A stretch of 64,000 nt of DNA from Caldilineaceae bacterium (GCA_020634755.1 JACKBC010000001.1:496001-560000), one strand, 5' to 3'. Counted from the stretch's first letter, positions 1 through 8,557 are shown. Notes: generated by a model from the letters alone, not told the origin. Numbers and translations: made by a program.

Positions 1-113
1 CCTGCGGCGCCAACGTAATTGTGGCCGGTAGTGCTGTATATAATGCAAAGGCGCCCGTGGCGGAGAACCTACACAGTTTGCGCACCGGCATTACGGCTAG
101 CGTGAGCCAGTAG
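1..113 (+). CDS. rpe: Ribulose-phosphate 3-epimerase, C-terminal fragment
   Basis: The window opens inside this gene; the reading frame begins at base 3 and ends with TAG at 111-113. The last 36 residues include GANVIVAGSAVYN, which matches the phosphate-binding end of the TIM barrel in ribulose-5-phosphate 3-epimerases (GADVxVAGSAIF in the family). The enzyme interconverts ribulose 5-phosphate and xylulose 5-phosphate in the pentose phosphate pathway. The fragment is short, so another related phosphate-binding TIM barrel cannot be fully excluded. A hairpin overlaps the stop codon. Confidence 0.7.
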   Translation, partial: CGANVIVAGSAVYNAKAPVAENLHSLRTGITASVSQ

Positions 114-131
114 GCCAACGGCTGGCCTACT
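109..131 (+). terminator. Hairpin overlapping the rpe stop codon
   Basis: A perfect 9-bp stem, AGTAGGCCA (109-117) with TGGCCTACT (123-131), has a 5-nt loop. It starts within the last sense codon and includes the TAG. There is no strong T tract after it, so termination is plausible but not certain. Confidence 0.5.
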
Positions 132-182
132 AATTTAGCCCCGTCAAGTCCTCAGGCGTTACGCACTTCAGTGTTGTTCAGG

Positions 183-215
183 AGAAGTTCGACTTCTCTC
201 AGAAGTCGAACTTCT
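183..215. repeat. 15-bp perfect inverted repeat, 3-nt loop
   Basis: AGAAGTTCGACTTCT (183-197) pairs perfectly with AGAAGTCGAACTTCT (201-215) around a CTC loop. It is flanked by GTTACGCACTTC and AACTGCGTGACTTC, which resemble degraded ends of the TTACGCA repeat family. Confidence 0.75.
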
Positions 216-243
216 GGGCCAACTGCGTGACTTCTCTTAATCA

Positions 244-332
244 CTTATGTTACGCAAGCCTAGAGGAACGTCGGCTCGCCGACTTTCCTGTTTCTCTTTA
301 ACAGACTGGCTTTCGCTGCGTAACGTGAGTTA
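244..332. repeat. Dispersed 89-bp repeat, family 1, copy A
   Basis: This is one of three copies of exactly 89 bp (others at 3453-3541 and 60484-60572). The ends form an imperfect inverted repeat: GTTACGCAAGC on the left, GCTGCGTAAC on the right. A conserved core includes GGCTCGC, TTTCTCT and CAGACTGGCT. There is no coding capacity, which fits a MITE- or REP-like intergenic element. Confidence 0.8.
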
Positions 333-353
333 ATAAATTGTTTGGATAGAATG

Positions 354-385
354 AGAAACCGGGGTTTTGTCAAAACCCCGGTTTC
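354..385. terminator. Palindromic terminator-like hairpin
   Basis: GAAACCGGGGTTTTG followed by CAAAACCCCGGTTTC forms a 15-bp perfect stem around a short loop, between convergent rpe and the ThuA-like gene. A bidirectional terminator role is inferred from its position. Confidence 0.5.
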
Positions 386-446
386 TGCATGCTGTATCAT
401 TCAACGATGACTTTGTCGTCGTTGAAATCATCGTTACCTGTTGTGT

Positions 447-1094
447 TTAGCGGCTGGCCCACAGCATGCCGCGCCGCTGGATCTCCTTGGCTTCGGGCAC
501 ATCAAAATCCACTGCTTTGTGGCCCAGCGATGAGTAGAAAACGCGACCTTCTCCCCACATGCGCTTCCACACCACGGGCATAACCGTGCCGTTGACCCAC
601 GGCGCAATATCCGTATTAAACGTCGTCGTGGCCAGTACTTCGTTGGCGGGATCCACATGCATGTAATATTGCTCGGAATGCATGTCAAAATCTGCCAGAC
701 CGGCTGTAATCGGGTCTTCGTGATTGGTAATGTTGACGCGATAGTCAATAATGTTGCCTGGGTGCGCCACCCATTGACCACCCACCATCCATTGATATTC
801 AGTATTGTTGCGAAAGGCGTCAGCCATGCCGCCATGCCAGCCCGCCACGCCCACGCCGCTCTTGATGGCGTTGAGCAGACCGGCTTCCTGCTCGCGCGTA
901 ATCGTGCCCATGGTCCACATGGGTACGACCAGGCTCAGCTGCTGCATCTTTTCGGTATTCAAATAGCTATCCAGCGTGTCCGACAGCTCCACGTCAAAGC
1001 CGGCTGCCTCTAAAAGCGGGGCGAAAATATCGGAACACTTCTTGGGTTCATGTCCTTCCCACCCTCCCCAAACAATCAATGCTTTTTTCATCAT
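447..1094 (-). CDS. ThuA-like domain protein
   Basis: This 215-residue protein resembles the ThuA (trehalose utilization-like) family, a class I glutamine-amidotransferase-like fold. The N-terminus has ALIVWGGWEGHEP, followed by MQQLSLVVPMWTMG, GVAGWHGG, and a C-terminal GRVFYSSLGHKAVDFDVPE segment with the family's typical His. The start was chosen at the ATGATG near 1094-1089 because GAGAGGAAAG lies just upstream; an upstream in-frame start at 1151 would add 19 residues with no similarity. Family members often sit in sugar-degradation loci, but no sugar genes are adjacent here. The exact substrate is unknown. Confidence 0.8.
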   Translation of the reverse strand: MMKKALIVWGGWEGHEPKKCSDIFAPLLEAAGFDVELSDTLDSYLNTEKMQQLSLVVPMWTMGTITREQEAGLLNAIKSGVGVAGWHGGMADAFRNNTEYQWMVGGQWVAHPGNIIDYRVNITNHEDPITAGLADFDMHSEQYYMHVDPANEVLATTTFNTDIAPWVNGTVMPVVWKRMWGEGRVFYSSLGHKAVDFDVPEAKEIQRRGMLWASR

Positions 1095-1701
1095 GCTTTC
1101 CTCTCTATAAATTACGTCTGCATCTTTCGGTTCATTAAGGACTACGCGCAAGGGATTCTGCTAATTGGCTACATGGTCCATCTCCATTATAATCATACTA
1201 ATCTAGAAAATGGCATAAACGCGATTTTAATATTCCCTGCCTACTATAGCTGGGTTAAATATGAAGGAGATGAAATAAGTGGCGTCATCCGGGCGTCCAA
1301 TATATTATACCAACTGCAGTAACGAAAGCCATAAATAATTTCGCAATCCCCATCCATATGCTGTATTGAATGAAAGTCTGGAAATGAGGTTTTCATCTCA
1401 AGTGCAGCCAAACCGTATGATGCAGAAGAAACAGAAATAACACCAACCAGCTCGGTGCCTTGCCCAATTGCCGCCCACATCGCCATGCAAGCTTTGAGCC
1501 CAGGATCTGTTCCGTTCGCCATAACCACCCAAAAAGTGGACGGTCCAACCCAAGCAGCGCAGCACAACCTATGCCCTGCTCTCGACGAAAACCAGCGTGT
1601 TTTACGGAAAGAGCAAGCTAAGAACCCAAACCAAAGGTCGTGGATTGGCAACTTGATGTCATCAACCCCCCGTTGCCCTCAATTCAAGTTAGGAGGAATG
1701 T
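1095..1701. other. 607-bp interval with no recognised gene
   Basis: This lies between the divergent ThuA-like gene and the PKD gene. Frames on both strands are open for up to 135 codons near 1244-1651, but none has a ribosome site or recognisable protein motif. A minus-strand TATAAT at 1191-1186 could be the -10 of the ThuA-like gene; no good -35 accompanies it. A decayed gene around 1300-1650 is possible but unsupported. Confidence 0.5.
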
Positions 1702-3399
1702 ATGTTGCACCGTCGTCGTATTTTGTTTCTTTCTTTGTTGCTCGCTACGTATTGTTTAATCACAGCTGCATCATACTCAGGTCAATTTGTTGCCCCGGCT
1801 TATGCCCAAGCTGACCAACCCATTGCCGGGTTAACGGCAAGTAATGATGGCGCCAAAGAAGCCGGGCAGGAGGTGACGCTCAGCGCCGCCATCGTTGCCG
1901 GAACCAATGTCAATTACACTTGGAATTTTGGGGATGGTCAGTCGGCTGGCCCCATTGCCGCAAAAGATGTGAAGCACATATATACCTCTCCGGGCAGATA
2001 TACAGCCACAGTCATTGCCAGAAATAGCGTTAGCCAAGTTTTGGCAACTACCAACGTGGTCATCAATGTGCCGCCGATTACCAACCTACAGGTCGTAAGC
2101 GATAGCCCCAGCGTGCTTGGCGTTCCTACCAATTTTAGCGCCAGCATTGGCACGGGCATCAATGTAAAATTTAAATGGAATTTTGGGGATGGGCAAGAGG
2201 CTGAAGGGCAAAACGTCTCCCATCTCTATTCAAAAATGGGCAAGTATACCGTCTCCGTCACTGCCTACAGCGATCTGAATAACAATGATGTGCAGGATGA
2301 TAATGAAGTAACGGCCACGACTACGTTAGAAGTCACCGTAACGGAACCCAAGCTGCCCGATTTGCAGATCCTCATTGTGGGCGACCGCCGCGTCAACGCA
2401 GAACTTTTCTTCCAAGCCAGTGTGAGAAGTGAGTCAATCAACTACACGTGGGTCATGGGCGATGGCACTACGTTGTCTGGCGTAGATGTGACGCATACAT
2501 ACGAAGAGGAAGGCGTTTTCACCGTCGTCCTGATTGCCTCGAATAGTGCAGACGTCCAAGTGGTGACAGAATTGGTCACCATTACTGGCACACAGCCGGA
2601 GAAGATTGAGAACCTCCAGGCTTTTAATGGCACATCATTGTCAAACCCACAAGCGACCGAGTCATTTGTAACCTTTGCGGCGATCCCCGAAAAAGGTACA
2701 GATGTTACGTATGTGTGGGACTTTGGCGATGGCGAAGGTGCTACGGGGCAGGTTGTCAATCATAGTTATTTGCGGGGCGGACGATATTTGGCCAAAGTGA
2801 CGGCCTCTAACGTCATAAACACGGAAACGGCCTATTCGGTGGTGCACGTATCGGACGGTGGTCAGAATTTGCCGATTTTTGGTTCGGATATTCCGTTTGA
2901 ATGTTCGGGTGGTACGCAATTAACTAATGGACTCTATGCAATATTAGAGGGGCGGGCTATTCGTTGCGAGATCCTAGGCGTGGCGGCAGACAGTACCGAC
3001 ACGTATGAATGGGACTTGGGTGACGGCTCAGCTAAAGTCGACTTAAACGTTATTACGCATATCTATGCCGAAAACGGCCGCCACGTGATTCGCATAATTC
3101 AACGCGATGAGAATGCGCGCATCATAGCAATTGCCAATGTGTATGTTGTGGTCAATGAAGCCGTGAATTTGCCGCTTATTTGCAAGAATGGACGTTGCGA
3201 AATCGGGGCAATTAAGGGGCTGGACCCATCGCCAACACCAACGCTGACGCCGACGACAACCCCCACACCGATGCCTACGGAGACATCTACCCCAACTCCA
3301 ACGAGTACATCCATTGTCCCAGCGACCGTGACAGCCACGCCGACAAGCAGTGCAACGCCAAATGGTTCGGTTGTTCTGCCGCCACCAACAGAACCCTAA
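1702..3399 (+). CDS. Secreted multi-PKD-domain protein
   Basis: This 565-residue exported protein begins with a basic hydrophobic signal peptide with probable cleavage near AYAQA. It then carries about five PKD-type beta-sandwich domains, each with an F-G-D-G or related core (YTWNFGDGQ, FKWNFGDGQ, YTWVMGDGT, YVWDFGDGE, YEWDLGDGS) about 85-110 residues apart. The tail from about residue 510 is a Pro/Thr-rich linker of PTPT repeats. AGGAGG at 1691-1696 sets the ATG at 1702. PKD domains usually mediate protein or polysaccharide contact at the surface. No catalytic domain or LPXTG-like anchor is visible, so retention at the surface is unexplained. A strong hairpin terminator follows. Confidence 0.9.
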   Translation: MLHRRRILFLSLLLATYCLITAASYSGQFVAPAYAQADQPIAGLTASNDGAKEAGQEVTLSAAIVAGTNVNYTWNFGDGQSAGPIAAKDVKHIYTSPGRYTATVIARNSVSQVLATTNVVINVPPITNLQVVSDSPSVLGVPTNFSASIGTGINVKFKWNFGDGQEAEGQNVSHLYSKMGKYTVSVTAYSDLNNNDVQDDNEVTATTTLEVTVTEPKLPDLQILIVGDRRVNAELFFQASVRSESINYTWVMGDGTTLSGVDVTHTYEEEGVFTVVLIASNSADVQVVTELVTITGTQPEKIENLQAFNGTSLSNPQATESFVTFAAIPEKGTDVTYVWDFGDGEGATGQVVNHSYLRGGRYLAKVTASNVINTETAYSVVHVSDGGQNLPIFGSDIPFECSGGTQLTNGLYAILEGRAIRCEILGVAADSTDTYEWDLGDGSAKVDLNVITHIYAENGRHVIRIIQRDENARIIAIANVYVVVNEAVNLPLICKNGRCEIGAIKGLDPSPTPTLTPTTTPTPMPTETSTPTPTSTSIVPATVTATPTSSATPNGSVVLPPPTEP

Positions 3400-3406
3400 T
3401 TGCCAC

Positions 3407-3438
3407 AAAAAGAGCTCCGCCATGGCGGAGCTCTTTTT
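3407..3438. terminator. Bidirectional intrinsic terminator
   Basis: GAGCTCCGCC (3412-3421) and GGCGGAGCTC (3424-3433) form a perfect stem flanked by AAAAA and TTTTT. The element is symmetric, so it can end the PKD transcript and also transcripts arriving from the right. Confidence 0.9.
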
Positions 3439-3452
3439 GCATATCTTATAAA

Positions 3453-3541
3453 CTTATGTCACGCAAGCCTGGAGAAAAGTGGGCTCGCTGACATTCCCGT
3501 TTCTCTCCAGCAGACTGGCTAACGCTGCGTAACGTGAGTGA
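3453..3541. repeat. Dispersed 89-bp repeat, family 1, copy B
   Basis: This copy has the same length and layout as 244-332 and 60484-60572, with GTCACGCAAGC on the left and GCTGCGTAAC on the right. It lies directly beyond the PKD terminator and 8 bp from the stop codon of the YbaK-like gene. Confidence 0.8.
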
Positions 3542-3548
3542 TAAAAAC

Positions 3549-4079
3549 TCAACTCAGCGCCAGCACCTGTGGCTGCACCACGCGCAGCAGTTCGGCCACC
3601 GTCAGCCGCATCATAGTGCGGTCATCGCCGCCCCCACCATAGATGACACCGCCAACGATGGCGCCGTCGTTGTGACTTTGCAGCGCCGCCACCGTCTCAT
3701 CCACCAAAACGGGCAGCGGCGTACGATGCCCAAAGGGCGGCACGCCGCCCGCCGGATAGCCCAGTAACTCTAGCACTTGCTCAGCCGACGCCAGCTTGAT
3801 CTGATTTTTGCCCACGTCAAACTGGGTGGCCAGCGCCTTCTTTTCCACGCGCCGCTCGCCATTGCTGATCACCACCACGGGCTGCGGTGGTGCATCGGGC
3901 TGCCCCGGCTGGCGGATCAAAAAGAGCAGCGTCTTGATGATCTGCGCCGGCTCCACGCCCAGCGCCGCCGCCGCCGCCGGCACGGTAGGTGTGTGGCCAA
4001 TCTCATCGATCAGCGTAGCCTCAATCTGGTGTTCATCAATATAACGTTGCAAATCAGCCGGCGTTAGGTAAATACGCAA
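3549..4079 (-). CDS. YbaK/EbsC-family aminoacyl-tRNA deacylase
   Basis: This 176-residue protein matches the YbaK/ProX-like editing domain that hydrolyses mischarged tRNAs such as Cys-tRNA(Pro) or Ala-tRNA(Pro). Visible family features are HTPTVPAAAAALGVEPAQIIKTL near the N-terminus, the conserved Lys in that helix, VISNGERRVEKKALA, GYPAGGVPPFGH with the conserved GxxPFG loop, and a C-terminal GGGGDDRTMMRLT segment. The start is TTG at 4079, supported by AGGAGAG about 8 bases upstream; no ATG fits. It is not linked to a prolyl-tRNA synthetase here. Which tRNA it edits cannot be told from sequence. Confidence 0.85.
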   Translation of the reverse strand: MRIYLTPADLQRYIDEHQIEATLIDEIGHTPTVPAAAAALGVEPAQIIKTLLFLIRQPGQPDAPPQPVVVISNGERRVEKKALATQFDVGKNQIKLASAEQVLELLGYPAGGVPPFGHRTPLPVLVDETVAALQSHNDGAIVGGVIYGGGGDDRTMMRLTVAELLRVVQPQVLALS

Positions 4080-4124
4080 AACGGTTTCTCTCCTGTCCAG
4101 AAATTCAACTGCAAAAGACCTAGC

Positions 4125-5312
4125 CTAGCGGCGGTTGAATAGCCGCAGCACCCCCAACACTACTATGCTTGTCAAGGCGCCGGCGAAGATGTGGATCGAC
4201 TGCCCCTGCCATTGGAAGAGCAGCGCCACGACCGCGCCCGCCAACCACGCGATCAGCGCCAAGCGCCACGCCGGTTTGGGCGTGAGCGCGTTGGCCAGCA
4301 GCATGACAAAGAGCGCCGGCCCCAGCGAAGCGCCGATAAAGCCCAAAAAGGTGATCAGCCGCTGGTCAAAGCGCGTGGTGGCCAAGGCAAAGGTGAGGAT
4401 GCAGATCAGCGCGGTGCTTTGACGCAGGCTGAGCGGGCTGACGCCAGAGAGGGCCAGCGCACCCGAATAGAGCCCGGAGAGCAATGGCGACGCCACCGCA
4501 ATCAGCAAAAAAACGTGGCCTAGCCCAGCCGACTGTGCTTGCGTCAGAATGTCGGCAATATTCCACTGTCCGGTCGAATGGTAAAGCAACACGCCAGCGC
4601 CGGTAGAAAAGACAAGCAGAAAATAGAAGCAGATATTAACCTTGATCACATCGGCGGTGGATTCCATGTCCCACGTAAAATCTGGCCCGCGCAGCGAAAA
4701 GAGCGTGGCGTAGGCCGTAATGGCGCCCAATCCCCACAGCCACGCGCCCAGGCCACCGAGCGGATCTGCGGTCGCTGCTGGAACAGTCACATCGACGGCC
4801 CACAGCGCAAAGAGCGTCAGCGCTACTGCTGCCGCCGTGGTCAGCCAGAGGATGGTGGCCCAGCGGTTGACGCCCAGCTCGGCCAGCACAAAGAGCGCCA
4901 CGGCCACAAAGAGCGCCCCGCCCCAGCCCGGCAAATGGAACAATTGCGCCGCGCTGACGCCGGATACGCCGCCGTGAAAGCCGCCCCAGCCGATCATGCC
5001 AATGGCCATGAGCAGGTTGATCAGTCCAGCGCCGCCTGCGCCCACCGTGGAGGTGGCAATCTGCGCCAGCCGCTGGCGCCGCCGCAGCCCAACGATCCCC
5101 TGCATCGTACTCATGAGGACCAACACCAGCGCGCCCAGCGGAATGAGCCACAACAGTTGGCTGGCCGGAATGCGTTGCGCCAGCCCGCCGCCCACGGAAA
5201 TGCTGGCCGGGTTAATGCCAATGCCAAACCAGACGCTGGCGCGCCGATACCAAGGCACGGTTTGAGGCGGCGCTTGGCTTGGCGTGGAATCAAGAGGTGC
5301 GGTTTGGCTCAT
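4125..5312 (-). CDS. NCS1-type cytosine/purine permease
   Basis: This 395-residue polytopic membrane protein resembles CodB-like NCS1 transporters. The signature near the N-terminus is WFGIGINPASISVGGGLA, followed by about eleven to twelve hydrophobic helices with many Gly and Ala residues. GPDFTWDMESTADV lies between central helices. Such proteins import cytosine, allantoin or related nucleobases with a cation. The start at 5312 (MSQTAPL) was preferred over 5375 and a TTG at 5408 because the extra N-terminal residues look like repetitive intergenic DNA. No good ribosome site marks the choice. No deaminase gene lies nearby to indicate the substrate. Confidence 0.75.
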   Translation of the reverse strand: MSQTAPLDSTPSQAPPQTVPWYRRASVWFGIGINPASISVGGGLAQRIPASQLLWLIPLGALVLVLMSTMQGIVGLRRRQRLAQIATSTVGAGGAGLINLLMAIGMIGWGGFHGGVSGVSAAQLFHLPGWGGALFVAVALFVLAELGVNRWATILWLTTAAAVALTLFALWAVDVTVPAATADPLGGLGAWLWGLGAITAYATLFSLRGPDFTWDMESTADVIKVNICFYFLLVFSTGAGVLLYHSTGQWNIADILTQAQSAGLGHVFLLIAVASPLLSGLYSGALALSGVSPLSLRQSTALICILTFALATTRFDQRLITFLGFIGASLGPALFVMLLANALTPKPAWRLALIAWLAGAVVALLFQWQGQSIHIFAGALTSIVVLGVLRLFNRR

Positions 5313-5459
5313 GGGTGGCTTGTCATTGGGTGAATGGGTAATTGGCTGATTGGGCGCGTGACCCACTGCCCTCATCAGCCAATCAACGAATATTCTTTCG
5401 CCGCTCAATCATGCAAATCGCCGTGGCCGGTGTGGATGTGGCGGACACACTCGCAGGGT

Positions 5460-6161
5460 TCAACGGGATAACGACCGTAAAAAGAGCAGGATGGCAATAA
5501 TCGCAACTGCCAGGGCGATTAGCATACCGGTGGCAAAAATCCAGAGTCGTCGGAAGGTTCTGGTATCGTTCAGGTGGGGAAATGGCGTATCGGGAACCGG
5601 TACGTTCAGAAAGGTGCACAGCGGTTCCCAGCCCTGTTTTACATCGTAGACCAGCAATCGGTCGGGCGGCGTCTGCTTTTTGACGGCTTCATTGTGCGCA
5701 TTAAAGACGCCAATGGCAAAATCGCGATCGGCAAAGCGGCCTTGGAATGTTCCTGCCCAGACTGTTTTGTTGACCATGTTGACAAATTTGCGCATGGGGG
5801 GAACGAGCAGCCGCAAAATGCGCACGGCCGGCTTGCGCGGAATGCTGTAAATGGTGTTGTAGGTACTGGTGTACCAGCGCGCCGGGTCGCGCACGCTGAG
5901 CAGCACTTTGGCATCGGGATAGACATCCATGAGCTCTTCGTAATAGGTGCAGGCTGGCCAATCCACGGTGGCGCCGTACGCAGCAAAAAAGCCGCGCCAG
6001 TCGACGGCTTCGCCGCGGTGGACCGCTTCCCAAAATGGGACGTGGCTGGGATTCTTAATCACTTCCATCATGTGATAGCACGGATCAAAGCCCAACTGCT
6101 CCAGCGCCGCTTTGAGCGACGTGGTGCCCGTGCGACCAAAGCCGGCGCCAATGACGTGCAT
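5460..6161 (-). CDS. Sulfotransferase-family protein with C-terminal membrane anchor
   Basis: This 233-residue protein starts with VIGAGFGRTGTTSLKAALEQLG, the PAPS phosphate-binding P-loop of the sulfotransferase_4 family. It continues with VLLSVRDPARWYTSTYNTI, the second PAPS-binding segment, and VKQGWEPLCTFLNVPVPDTPFPHLN near the C-terminus. Unlike most family members it ends in a hydrophobic helix (LWIFATGMLIALAVAIIAILL) and a basic tail, suggesting membrane tethering with the catalytic domain inside. Its ATG shares one base with the TAA of the upstream gene (TAATG), so translation is probably coupled. The acceptor is unknown. Confidence 0.8.
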   Translation of the reverse strand: MHVIGAGFGRTGTTSLKAALEQLGFDPCYHMMEVIKNPSHVPFWEAVHRGEAVDWRGFFAAYGATVDWPACTYYEELMDVYPDAKVLLSVRDPARWYTSTYNTIYSIPRKPAVRILRLLVPPMRKFVNMVNKTVWAGTFQGRFADRDFAIGVFNAHNEAVKKQTPPDRLLVYDVKQGWEPLCTFLNVPVPDTPFPHLNDTRTFRRLWIFATGMLIALAVAIIAILLFLRSLSR

Positions 6162-6721
6162 TATAGATTCCTCACGGGGATAATCAAACTGGTGGAAAAC
6201 GCGGGCAGCATGAGCAATTCCTCGGTGAGCTGCACGCCAATCTGCTCTGTGGGCAGCAGCGAAAAGATGGTGCGCTGCAATTCGAGCGGCCAGCGTCCCA
6301 GGCCGGGGCGATAGGCGGGGCCGGCCTTTTGGTTCTGCTGGGCGCTCTGCTGGCGGATCGCGCCGTGCAGATCGCGCGTAAAAGCCGTAATCAGGGTCAG
6401 CGCTACTTCACTCAAGATGGCGGCTCCCGCCATATCGTTTTCTACCAATCGCTGCATTTCTGTATCCAGCTCGGCGCCCAGGGTGCAAACCGCCAGATAA
6501 AAAGAGACGGTGGTGGGTGCGGTCCAAGCAAAGAGATGCGGTGCGTCGTGCGCAAAGAGTTCATCATACAGGCTGATCGGCTGCACAAAGCGCATGATTT
6601 CTGCGGCCGTGTTGCGATAGAACGGCTCCATGCGCTGGCGTCGTCGCCCCTCTGGGTAGCGCTTGAGCAGCCCGTCCAGCGATGGTTGAATTAGTTGGGG
6701 AACATAGATTTGCGCTGTCAT
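6161..6721 (-). CDS. MetH activation-domain-like protein
   Basis: The 186-residue product resembles the stand-alone version of the vitamin B12-dependent methionine synthase activation domain. The C-terminal GLGRWPLELQRTIFSLL...IGVQLTEELLMLPAFSTSLII follows the family pattern GYGDWPLxxQxxIFxLL...IGVxLTxxxMMxPxKSxSxIIG. The central helix around residues 90-115 (LVENDMAGAAILSEVAL) also fits. In MetH this domain binds AdoMet for reductive remethylation of cobalamin; stand-alone copies are associated with other corrinoid proteins. The Arg/Tyr-type AdoMet residues cannot be verified. It lies between an acyl-CoA dehydrogenase (13-bp gap) and a sulfotransferase (1-bp overlap). The role is inferred. 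Confidence 0.6.
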   Translation of the reverse strand: MTAQIYVPQLIQPSLDGLLKRYPEGRRRQRMEPFYRNTAAEIMRFVQPISLYDELFAHDAPHLFAWTAPTTVSFYLAVCTLGAELDTEMQRLVENDMAGAAILSEVALTLITAFTRDLHGAIRQQSAQQNQKAGPAYRPGLGRWPLELQRTIFSLLPTEQIGVQLTEELLMLPAFSTSLIIPVRNL

Positions 6722-6734
6722 ACAGGGATTATAT

Positions 6735-7919
6735 CTAATACGATTTTGGCAGCCCCAGCACGTGATTGGCTACGTAGGCCAGCACCAGGTTGTTATTCAC
6801 CGGCGCGATCTGATACATGCGTGTTTCGCGGAATTTGCGTTCCACGTCATACTCGTCCACAAAGCCGTTGCCGCCGTGGGTGTCCAAACAGATATTGGCC
6901 GCGGCCCAAGAGGCTTCGCTGGCCAGCAATTTTGCCATGTTGGCTTCGGCCCCGCAAGATTGACCTTGGTCAAAAAGCGCGGCGGCTTGATAGCGCATGG
7001 CGTCCGCTGCGCGCACTTGCGCATACGCACGCGCAATGGGAAACTGAACGCCCTGGTTTTTGCCCAGCGGCGCGCCGAAACGTTCGACGGTGTTAGCGTA
7101 GGCCACGGCGCGCTCAATAAACCAATCGCCATCGCCAATGCATTCGGCGGCCAGCAAAATGCGCTCGGCGTTCCAGCCATCCAACACATAGCGGAAGCCG
7201 CGCCCCTCCTGGCCGATCAAGCTGTCGGTCGGGATGCGCATCTGGTGATATTTGATCTGATAGGTGGCGTAGTTGAACATGGTGCGCACCGGAATTACCT
7301 CCAGCGCGTCTGGCTGCTGGGCGCGCACGTCGCGCAAGTCGATCAAGAAAAGGCTGAGGCCATCGGTGGCTTTTGGCACATCATCACGCGGCGTTGTGCG
7401 CGCCAGCAGCATGAGCAGATCGCTCTGCTCGACGCGGCTGGTCCAGTTTTTGTGGCCAGTCACTACGTACCCGGTGGCATCGCGCCGGGCAAAGGTGCGG
7501 ATGCTGGTGGTGTCGCTGCCCGCTTCCGGCTCGGTGACGGAGAAGGCTTGCAGCCGCAGCCGCCCCGCCGCTAGTTCAGGCAGATAGCGCTCTTTCTGCG
7601 CCGCGCTGCCGTGGCGCAGCAGCGCACCCATGGTATACATCTGGGCGTGGCAGGCCGCTGAATGGCCGCCGCTGCGCTGAATTTCTTCCAAAATAACCGA
7701 AGCTTCGGTGAGGCTCAGGCCCAACCCGCCATACTCTTTGGGGATCAAAGCGGCCAAATAGCCAGAGGCGGTCAGGTGCTGGACAAAGGCCTCGGGATAT
7801 TGACGCGTTTTGTCCAGCGCGCGCCAATAGGCATTGGGGAAGTTGCTGCACAACTCACGAATGGCCACGCGCAAATCGGTGTAGGATTCAGGTGTATATG
7901 GTGTGTGTATTGTGCTCAC
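6735..7919 (-). CDS. Acyl-CoA dehydrogenase
   Basis: This 394-residue flavoprotein has the three-part acyl-CoA dehydrogenase layout. The N-terminal helical part includes GYLAALIPKEYGGLGLSLTE. The middle beta domain has AFSVTEPEAGSDTTSIRT and VTGHKNWTSRVEQSD. The C-terminal helical part has GDGDWFIERAVAYANTVERFGAPLGKNQGVQFPIA and LDTHGGNGFVDEYDVERKFRETRMYQI. The usual catalytic Glu region reads THGGNGFVDEYDVER. It catalyses FAD-dependent alpha,beta-dehydrogenation of an acyl-CoA. The start is GTG at 7919, which overlaps the upstream stop as GTGA, indicating translational coupling. Chain-length specificity cannot be read. Confidence 0.9.
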   Translation of the reverse strand: MSTIHTPYTPESYTDLRVAIRELCSNFPNAYWRALDKTRQYPEAFVQHLTASGYLAALIPKEYGGLGLSLTEASVILEEIQRSGGHSAACHAQMYTMGALLRHGSAAQKERYLPELAAGRLRLQAFSVTEPEAGSDTTSIRTFARRDATGYVVTGHKNWTSRVEQSDLLMLLARTTPRDDVPKATDGLSLFLIDLRDVRAQQPDALEVIPVRTMFNYATYQIKYHQMRIPTDSLIGQEGRGFRYVLDGWNAERILLAAECIGDGDWFIERAVAYANTVERFGAPLGKNQGVQFPIARAYAQVRAADAMRYQAAALFDQGQSCGAEANMAKLLASEASWAAANICLDTHGGNGFVDEYDVERKFRETRMYQIAPVNNNLVLAYVANHVLGLPKSY

Positions 7920-8557
7920 GCTACGGCCCCTTGTCTGCGTAACGTGCGGCCGCGCCACCAGCCCAATCCTAAATAGATGAGCAGCCCCAGATCGAGCAGA
8001 TGTTCCAGCGGGGCTACAATGTTGCCATAGCGCCGTGGATCCCAATAGCTGACCGGGCTATAGAAGCGCAGCGTCCAGTTGAAGGGGAAGAGCAGCAGCG
8101 GGCCGTCATCATAGTGCAGCGGAATGTCGATGGCGGTGTGGATCAGGCAGGCAATGGCCAGCCAAAAGAGGCCGGCTCCCCATGCCCTTCCTTGCCGCCA
8201 CAGCCCATAGCCAATGAGCAAATAGGCCAGCACCATGAGCGGTGCATGAAAGAGATTGTGCAGCGCCTTGACCCACCAGACGTTGAAGAACGCATACTCA
8301 AAAAGCCAGGCCGTCAAACTATGCGCGGGGTCATTGGCAAAGCTCATCTGAATGCCGTGCATGCGGTCATAGGTCATGGCGCCCAGCGAGAGCAAAATAA
8401 GCGGAACGTCGGGCAGGACCGAGCCAAGCATGAGCGGCGCCGTCTTGATCGGGGGCAGCGTGTATCCAGCCAGCGTCAATGAACCGCGGCTCTGCTCGTG
8501 CTTTTTCCACACGCGGTTGAGTGCCGCCGTAATTATATAATGCGAATAGGTCTGCAT
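7916..8557 (-). CDS. YdjM-like membrane-bound metal-dependent hydrolase
   Basis: The 213-residue protein has three to four hydrophobic helices and the polar motifs of the YdjM/LexA-regulated putative membrane hydrolase family: PLMLGSVLPDVPLI, DPAHSLTAW and IHTAIDIPLHYDDGPLLLFPF, with His and Asp residues positioned to bind metal. The biochemical activity of the family is not established. The stop overlaps the GTG start of the acyl-CoA dehydrogenase by 4 bp. A link between the two functions is not obvious. Confidence 0.7.
   Translation of the reverse strand: MQTYSHYIITAALNRVWKKHEQSRGSLTLAGYTLPPIKTAPLMLGSVLPDVPLILLSLGAMTYDRMHGIQMSFANDPAHSLTAWLFEYAFFNVWWVKALHNLFHAPLMVLAYLLIGYGLWRQGRAWGAGLFWLAIACLIHTAIDIPLHYDDGPLLLFPFNWTLRFYSPVSYWDPRRYGNIVAPLEHLLDLGLLIYLGLGWWRGRTLRRQGAVA

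Larger units (their letters stand above)
114..446. other. Gene-free interval with stacked palindromes
   Basis: This interval between rpe and the convergent ThuA-like gene contains no credible gene. It holds the rpe hairpin, a 15-bp perfect inverted repeat (183-215), a full 89-bp dispersed repeat (244-332), and a short GAAACCGGGGTTTTG/CAAAACCCCGGTTTC palindrome near 354-385 that could terminate transcription from either side. Confidence 0.6.

Noticed and set aside
1244..1651. 135-codon minus-strand frame between the ThuA-like and PKD genes
   Set aside because: No recognisable motif or ribosome site, and a plus-strand frame of similar length overlaps it; composition is not convincingly coding.
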